Below are positions 52,401 to 61,400 of a stretch of 64,000 nucleotides of DNA, in pieces. A program made the translations under genes and the position numbers. The notes below the pieces were generated by a model. That model searched no databases, was not told where the DNA came from, and worked only from the letters and a program-made list of their open reading frames with translations. The stretch is from Amphiduros pacificus. Taxonomy: Eukaryota > Annelida > Polychaeta > Phyllodocida > Hesionidae. Each line of letters opens with the position of its first letter. Positions within the stretch are counted from its first letter, which is position 1. The stretch is taken from assembly GCA_949316495.1 (NCBI GenBank), contig OX439001.1, positions 53,792,556 through 53,856,555 of the forward strand. The letters run 5' to 3'.

Positions 52401-55400
52401 AAGCTATTAAGCCGTGACGTAGGCAACCAAGAGCGTTTATTGGGTTAGTCAAGTCTCACTTTGAAGATCATGAAAACTGTTGCAAGGAAACGGGCAAACC
52501 TGAGCAAACCCGGGCGGGGTATTTATTGATCTGCACAATCTCAGAGAACAGATAGCATGCAGCATCCTCCCGCTATCCAGCTCTCGTATCTCAACAAATC
52601 CAATCATTGACACTTTCCTCCCTGCTTTGTGGGTTAATACCAATATCACCGTGGCCTGGGGAGCTAGCCATGGCAATAAGGGTTAATGAAGAACAACGCT
52701 GGTCGTAGAGTTTAGAGTTGTATTTTCTTATGTTAATCCAAATACATAAAGTGTCCGTGATACAAAGTGTGAAGGCAAGTCATGTACAATATTTGTCAGC
52801 ACCAAAACTGTTTCATATTAGCTTCTGAAGACTAAACTGAGATTCCAAAACTGACTAACTTTGGGTTGGGATGCAGGGCCCTTTTAAGCAGCCCTGATGC
52901 CGGCAGTCTTGAGTCAGCCCGCCGTCATCAGGATTCCCAGTATTTGGTGACTAGGGTTCCGGGTTTGCCTGCATCTTAACAAATGACTTTGTACTACTGA
53001 TTGCTTTGTACCCAATGTCATGCTTGCTGTGAGAGATATTTTACCACAGGATTTCTCTATATCTTAGTTATGAAGACTTACTTTCTTACATTTAACACTG
53101 TGACACCAATAAGAATTGGGTCAAACTTGACTGGAACCCAAAAGAGTTTGATTAGCAGGATCATATTGGAGGTGTCTGAGGTCAGGCAATGACCCTATCT
53201 GACCTCACATGACCTCACATTTATCATGATTTAATAGGCGTCATTCCCAAGCTGTTGCTATGGTGGGTCGGCTTGGTGATGTTCTCAGCATACATGACCT
53301 ATGCCACAGGACTTATTCTGCCTCTGTCTGCATCAAGTGCAGGAATGGAAAATGTCCTTCTCATTTATATCTAATCAGTTACGAGGAGCTAAGCAATATC
53401 ATTGTACTATTTTACCTCCTTTTTATGTTCTGATGAGTATGATTCATTAAGTCAAAGTGAAAAAAGATAACTATCCATTATCTCAAAATTGATGGATTGC
53501 AAGTTACATTAGATGCACTCGTAAAACAGATTAAAGCCACATGATTTATAAATGAGAATACAATGAGATTCTATAAATGTGTTTATTAACCATGATGGTC
53601 ATGGTGGAGATGAAGATGATGTTTGATGTGTGAGCAGAGGTTCTCTATGAGAGAGGCTGCAGTGAGCAGATCCCAGGAGACAGGGAGGTCTGAGAGGGAA
53701 CCACATCAGCAGCCGGTGGCAAACAGGAAGTGAAAGCTACATGACCACCAGAGGTCACTCCTCAAAGCCTCAAACTACTGTACCCACTGAATGAATAGAA
53801 GGCTCTCATCACAAGATACCTCCTGATCACTGACTCCAGTACTACTGTACCCACTGAATGAATAGGAGGCCCTCATCACAAGATACCTCCTGATCACTGA
53901 CTCCAGTACTACTGTACCCACTGAATGAATAGAAGGCCCTCATCACAAGATACCTCCTGATCACTGACTCCAGTACTACTGTACCTACTGAATGAATAGA
54001 AGGCCCTCATCACAAGATACCTCCTGATCACTGACTCCAGTACTACTGTACCCACTGAATGAATAGGAGGCCCTCATCACAAGATACCTCCTGATCACTG
54101 ACTCCAGTACTACTGTACCCACTGAATGAATAGAAGGCCCTCATCACAAGATACCTCCTGATCACTGACTCCAGTACTACTGTACCTACTGAATGGATAG
54201 AAGGCCCTCATCACAAGATACCTCCTGATCACTAATTCCAGTACTACTGTACCCACTGAATGAATAGGAGGCCCTCATCACAAGATACCTCCTGATCACT
54301 GACTCCAGTACTACTGTACCCACTGAATGAATAGGAGGCCCTCATCACAAGATACCTCCTGATCACTGACTCCAGTACTACTGTACCCACTGAATGAATA
54401 GAAGGCCCTCATCACAAGATACCTCCTGATCACTGACTCCAGTACTACTGTACCTACTGAATGAATAGAAGGCCCTCATCACAAGATACCTCCTGATCAC
54501 TAATTCCAGTACTACTGTACCCACTGAATGAATAGGAGGCCCTCATCACAAGATACCTCCTGATCACTGACTCCAGTACTACTGTACCCACTGAATGAAT
54601 AGAAGGCCCTCATCACAAGATACCTCCTGATCACTGACTCCAGTACTACTGTACCTACTGAATGGATAGAAGGCCCTCATCACAAGATACCTCCTGATCA
54701 CTAATTCCAGTACTACTGTACCCACTGAATGAATAGGAGGCCCTCATCACAAGATACCTCCTGATCACTGACTCCAGTACTACTGTACCCACTGAATGAA
54801 TAGAAGGCTCTCATCACAAGATACCTCCTGATCACTGTCTCCAGTACTACTGTACCTACTGAATGAATAGAAGGCCCTCATCACAAGATACCTCCTGATC
54901 ACTGACTCCAGTACTACTGTACCCGCTGAATGAATAGAAGGCCCTCATCTCAAGATACCTCCTGATCACTGACTCCAGTACTACTGTACCCGCTGAATGA
55001 ATAGAAGGCTCTCATCACAAGATACCTCCTGATCACTGACTCAAGTACTACTCTACCCACTGAATGAATAGAAGGCTCTCATCACAAGATACCTCCTGAT
55101 CACTGACTCCAGTACTACTGTACCCGCTGAATGAATAGAAGGCTCTCATCACAAGATACCTCCTGATCACTGACTCCACTGTACCCACTGAATGAATAGA
55201 AGGCTCTCATCACAAGGTACCTCCTGATCACTGACTCCAGTACTACTGTACCCGCTGAATGAATAGAAGGCTCTCATCACAAGATACCTCCTGATCACTG
55301 TCTCCAGTACTACTGTACCCGCTGAATGAATAGAAGGCTCTCATCACAAGATACCTCCTGATCACTGACTCCAGTACTACTGTACCCACTGAATGAATAG

Positions 55401-58400
55401 AAGGCTCTCATCACATCTCCTGATCACTGACTCCAGTACTACTGTACACACTGAATGAATAGAAGGCAACCATTTGTTGTTCTTGCCACAGAAGGCACCA
55501 AACATTTGAGGTTTTTGATGAGCATTGGGGATGTGATATATTATGTAGTATATGCCTTCCTGCGACCGACCGCCATTGGTGCAGCAATACAAGTTGTCAA
55601 TACGTTGTTACTGACCTGGGCTTGGTATCAGGGAATGTAACGGAGGACAGGTTCTGCCACAGGAAATCAATATCATTAACATGTTGTCTGCTGTCTTTAT
55701 GAAGTGAGTTAAGAGGGATAGGCCATTAATTTATGGCAGAACGTTTATTCTGGAAGGTAAAAAAGACTTTCATATATATATCAAAGTACATATATGTATC
55801 AATTCTTCACAAGGACACAATCCTTTGTTTTGAGAGGGAAGTTTAGAAATGGGGCATTGATTCATGAGGGCAGAGGGACAACCGGTCTTCCAGCAGACTC
55901 CCTCTAGCGGCAGATAAATCTGTGCGATCCAGTAGGGCTGGCTGGATCAGCAGTCATTTTGTTCAGTCTAATGAGAATTTGTGTAAGAGTTCTTGATGTA
56001 ATTTTTTCGAAACCCAACCTATTGAATACTTCATCTTTATATTAATAATTTGAAATGTTAAAGGTATTAAGCATCAATTCTACAATTTGGTGTATTGAAA
56101 GCTCTCCTCCAAGCATGTCCCAGACCAACATACGGCTGACAACACTCAATGCATGAAGCATTGACCCTAACAGACTGGAAGGACATCAACATCCACCACC
56201 AGCAACACTCAATCCATGAAGCATTGACCCTAACAGACGGGCAGGACATCAACGTCCACCATCAGCAACACTCAATCCATGAAGCATTAACCCTAACAGA
56301 CGGGGAGGACATCAACGTCCACCACCAGCAACACTCAATCCATGAAGCATTAACCCTAGCAGACTGGAAGGACATCAACATCCACCACCAGCAACACTCA
56401 ATCCATGAAGCATTAACCCTAGCAGACTGGAAGGACATCAACATCCACCATCAGCAACACTCAATCCATGAAGCATTGACCCTAACAGACGGGGAGGACA
56501 TCAACATCCACAACCAGCAACACTCAATCCATGAAGCATTATCCCTAGCAGACTGGAAGGACATCAACATCCACCACCAGCAACACTCAATCCATGAAGC
56601 ATTGACCCTAACAGACGGGGAGGACATCAACATCCACCACCAGCAACACTCAATCCATGAAGCATTGACCCTAACAGACGGGGAGGACATCAACATCCAC
56701 CACCAGCAACACTCAATCCATGAAGCATTGACCCTAACAGACGGGGAGGACATCAACGTCCACCACCAGCAACACTCAATCCATGAAGCATTAACCCTAG
56801 CAGACTGGAAGGACATCAACATCCACCACCAGCAACACTCAATCCATGAAGCATTGACCCTAACAGACGGGGAGGACATCAACATCCACCACCAGCAACA
56901 CTCAATCCATGAAGCATTGACCCTAACAGACGGGGAGGACATCAACATCCACCATCAGCAACACTCAATCCATGAAGCATTGACCCTAACAGACGGGGAG
57001 GACATCAACATCAACCATCAGCAACACTCAATCCATGAAGCATTAACCCTAGCAGACGGGAAGGACATCAACATCCACCACCAGCAACACTCAATCCATG
57101 AAGCATTGACCCTCACAGACGGGGAAGACATCAACGTCCACCACCAGCAACACTCAATCCATCAGCAATCCATGAAGCATTGACCCTCACAGACGGGGAA
57201 GACATCAACGTCCACCACCAGCAACACTCAATCCATGAAGCATTGACCCTAACAGACGGGGAGGACATCAACATCCACCACCAGCAACACTCAATCCATG
57301 AAGCATTGACCCTAACAGACGGGGAAGACATCAACATCCACCACCAGCAACACTCAATCCATGAAGCATTGACCCTCACAGACGGGGAAGACATCAACGT
57401 CCACCACCAGCAACACTCAATCCATCAGCAATCCATGAAGCATTGACCCTCACAGACGGGGAAGACATCAACATCCACCACCAGCAACACTCATGAAATT
57501 TTGATCCTAGCACTTCATTGTGCATATTGAATAACCATCTTTATAAATTTGAGAAGGACAGGCCCATTAAAATTTTCTTGATTGGTAGGAATAACCATTT
57601 TTTTTTTCTAGGTTAGTGGACTTGCATACTAAATTGTTCAATTTTATAGCCATGGTTATTCAGTATGCTAAATGAAGATGAGTTCAAAAGTTTCATGATT
57701 CAAGTAGTGTGACGTCATTACCATGATTAAGTTGCTGGCCATTGCTGGTGGTGGATGCTGACGTCCTTCCAGTCCATTGCTGGTGGTGGATGCTGACGTC
57801 CTTCCAGTCCATTGCTGGTGGTGGATGCTGACATCCTTCCTGTCCATTGCTGGTGGTGGATGCTGACGTCCTTCCAGTCCATTGCCGGTGGTGGATGCTG
57901 ACGTCCTTCCAGTCCATTGCTGGTGGTGGATGCTGACATCCTTCCTGTCCATTACCGGTGGTGGATGCTGACATCCTTCCGGTCCATTGCCGGTGATGGA
58001 TGATGATGTCCTTCCGGTCCATTGCCGGTGGTGGATGCTGACGTCCTTCCTGTCCATTACCGGTGGTGGATGCTGACATCCTTCCTGTCCATTACCGGTG
58101 GTGGATGCTGACGTCCTTCCCATCCATTGCCGGTGGTGGATGATGACATCCTTCCCATCCATTGCCGGTGGTGGATGCTGACGTCCTTTCTGTCCATTGC
58201 CGGTGGTGGATGATGACGTCCTTCCTGTTGGTTAGGGGATTATTAACCCAAGGGTATGCCTCCCATGACATTTGTTATGAACCTTTAGTTGCAGATCTTG
58301 TTTAATCAACAAATAGAACATGTTTTCTGATGTAACATAATTGCACAGAGTAATTATTTTTAGATCGCTGTAGGTGTTGTACATACCATGGAATACATGG

Positions 58401-61400
58401 AACTTTAGCAATTATGTGACCTGTCCATTGCAGTACTGCAGTGTTTATGACTGGGTTCTCATGATCATTAAGCAATTTGTCTGTTTGTTTGCATTTATCT
58501 TAAACACAAGTTAGGCCAGATTGGATCATGTATTTATATAAAGAAGAGCAACTGTGTACTGTATAATAGTACTTGATACTTTATGGAGTATTTTGTGAAT
58601 TTATTTTAGCGAATTTTTAAACTTTATTAAGATGTGTGAATGCAAACTCACTGAAATGGGATTTTTTTCAATATTTTGGCCACTTTTTCCAGTTATGTTT
58701 GCAGAACATCATATTTAAAGGCTAACATATTCAAAATACTAGCTTCTATACTGACTGTGCTATCGGTGCTTGAACTATTTACGAGAGGACTGGTTCTTAT
58801 CCAGGGCTAGAATAAGCTCAATATTTGTTCTAATTGAAGTCCTGTCGTGGGGTTTATTTATTTAACCTTTTTATGTTAGGGTGGATCACATAGTCAAGTA
58901 TATTATTGTTAACAAATAAAGGGCTGAAGTGATAAACCTCCGACATCGGACATGCAGAAGGTGTTGTATATTACTCTGAGAGGATGAGTCGAACAATGCC
59001 CCACACATTACCTTCTGGATTAGTGCATAAACACCTCAAAACAAGAAAGTCTTTTACTAAAAAAAAAGGATTTGTATACATTTTGCTTTTTGATAATGGT
59101 ATTTATATTTTCTCATTATTTTGAAGTTGTCGTAAATCATAGACGTGACTGTTTGAAACCGGCAGTTGAAACTCAGACATTTTTAACACAGTCAAACATG
59201 CATTGCTGTATTAATTGCACTTGAGCTGAATGTTATGTCCCACACATCTCCTTGTAATTCCAGTCTATGAAAAAGTGTTTATTTGTCTTCATGGCATGAG
59301 TGATGTGCTGGCCGCCATCTTTAATGAAGCAGCATTAGATTTGTATTTTTGGGGGATGGTGGCGCTCTGAACCAAAAAGTATACAGAAAGCGTGACGTTT
59401 ACACATCAGCCCTCGTTTTCTCTGATCAAATAGTATACAATATGTCATAATATAGTCTTTATTATCAAATTTATTTATTACTGCTTTAAGAGTTGTATAC
59501 AAAAGGGTCAGAGTGTTAGTCAATGGCTACATTAAATCAACACATTGACAGTGAATATTTGTCTCACAGCACAAGGCCACACATCAGCTAATAATGTCTC
59601 ATTAAAAGGTTTCAAGATGTCAGCCCAACTGGTCATCAGGTTTTAGATGCCCTCAGAAACGTATGAGAATATCTGATAATGGAGGAGGCCATAATTACGG
59701 TGCACCTATAGTATCAGACTCTGTGTGTGTGCGTGCGCATATGTGTGTCTCTGTGTGCATATGTCAACAAAAACTTCTATATTTTTCTGTATCTTATCAG
59801 CATTTTCAGATACAGGTGCCACCTTTTTGTTAATGGATCCATTCAAGTCTAAAACAAGATGGCCTTAACTTGATCTTGTTTTTCAAGGTCACAAATTGTT
59901 TCAAAAAACTTGGACATTTTGCTATATGTTACCACCAATTTTATTTTAAGATTTCTCCCACACATTCACCTCATGAAGGTCCATAATTGATATCTAGATA
60001 TTCATAATGTCACCACTTTTGCTATATATGTTTTAGTCACAGATAACTGTGTACATGCAAAATGTTGCCAATAACTTTGGCATTTCTATATATCCTACCA
60101 TTTTGACAAGCAATGTCTTACTATGATTTTACTTTAGATTTGACAGGGAACTCTACATAGATGAACATTTTGTATTTATGTGTAATGTTTTTGTATTTGC
60201 AGGGGATGAGAATCTGGTTAAGCCTGAAAAATTCCTGCTCTCTACGCCAAAGTAAGTATTTGCTGTTGGTTATGTACATTGTATAATGTGTTATTCACTC
60301 TAAAATGATTTTGTAGTTAGTTCATGTCATTTCATCATGGACTCGTTATAATAAGAGAACCTACGGTACCAGATATTGTTAGAATTTATTGACTGACTGG
60401 TCGGCTGTTTGTGTCACTTTCCCTCAGTCCAGCTTTATGTTTGTCAACATTTCAAACAAACAGACATTTCTTTATTATGGCTTAGATCTGTCATATATGT
60501 TGGAAACTTGGTGGAAACATGTTACATGTGAGAACAATTTAACATGGACTTTATCCATTGGCTATGACGGATAGACTTTGTCCAGTAGCTACGATAGCGG
60601 TGTCTATGATGGGTAGAGCCATCATTTTGTTTTGTTTTAAAAAATCGCTTAATGAAAACTTTAACATAATCTCACAATAAAAGTGGAAAGTGTCAGGCGT
60701 GGTTCATGAACTCCTCAGAGGTAGACATATCTGATATTTGTTTATTATTGGTGTTGTTTATTCCAGTGGTGTGCAGCAGGTGAAGTGCATGGTGACGCTG
60801 ATGGGGGACAATATCTGATATTTGTTTATTATTGGTGTTGTTTATTCCAGTGGTGTGCAGCAGGTGAAGTGCATGGTGACGCTGATGGGGGACAATATCT
60901 GATATTTGTTTATTATTGGTGTTGTTTATTCCAGTGGTGTGCAGCAGGTGAAGTGCATGGTGACGCTGATGGGGGACAATATCTGTGAAGCTGTAAGTTG
61001 TCGAACATTGCTTTCTCCTTTTGTTCTGTACCGTCTCATTATCAAAGATATTAACACACTTGTTGTGTGAAATGCCATCATTTTATGGGCACAATAAAGT
61101 CTGTTTTGGTACAAAAATTATAAAAATCTAAAATGTTAGAATACAGGTATATTCACATGTACGAGTTCAATAATTTAAATGTGGTAACTAATTATGACAC
61201 GTTCTTGTGAAAAGTCTATAGGTATGTGAATAACACCATTTTCAACATCACATTTTTTTTCAAAGAAATCTTGTAAATTTCATTTTTAAGTTAATCATAA
61301 GTAGTTTTTTATGAATTTAGTGTCTTATTGATATGTGATGACACTTTTAGGATTTAACATTGAGAATACATAAGCATCAGGGAGCAATCATTAAATCCAG

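Noticed and set aside
56149-57183. 344-codon open frame with repeated HSIHEALTL-type peptide
   Set aside because: 63-bp tandem repeat derived from a transposon end; the minus strand is open too, so no coding selection is implied.
57668-58162. 164-codon minus-strand frame
   Set aside because: 36-bp MITE-derived array, same peptide theme as the PRODH intron array; not a gene.
60785-60988. 67-codon frame through the ROGDI triplication
   Set aside because: The frame is open only because the period is 84 bp and it is not the ROGDI frame; ROGDI reads another phase from the third acceptor.
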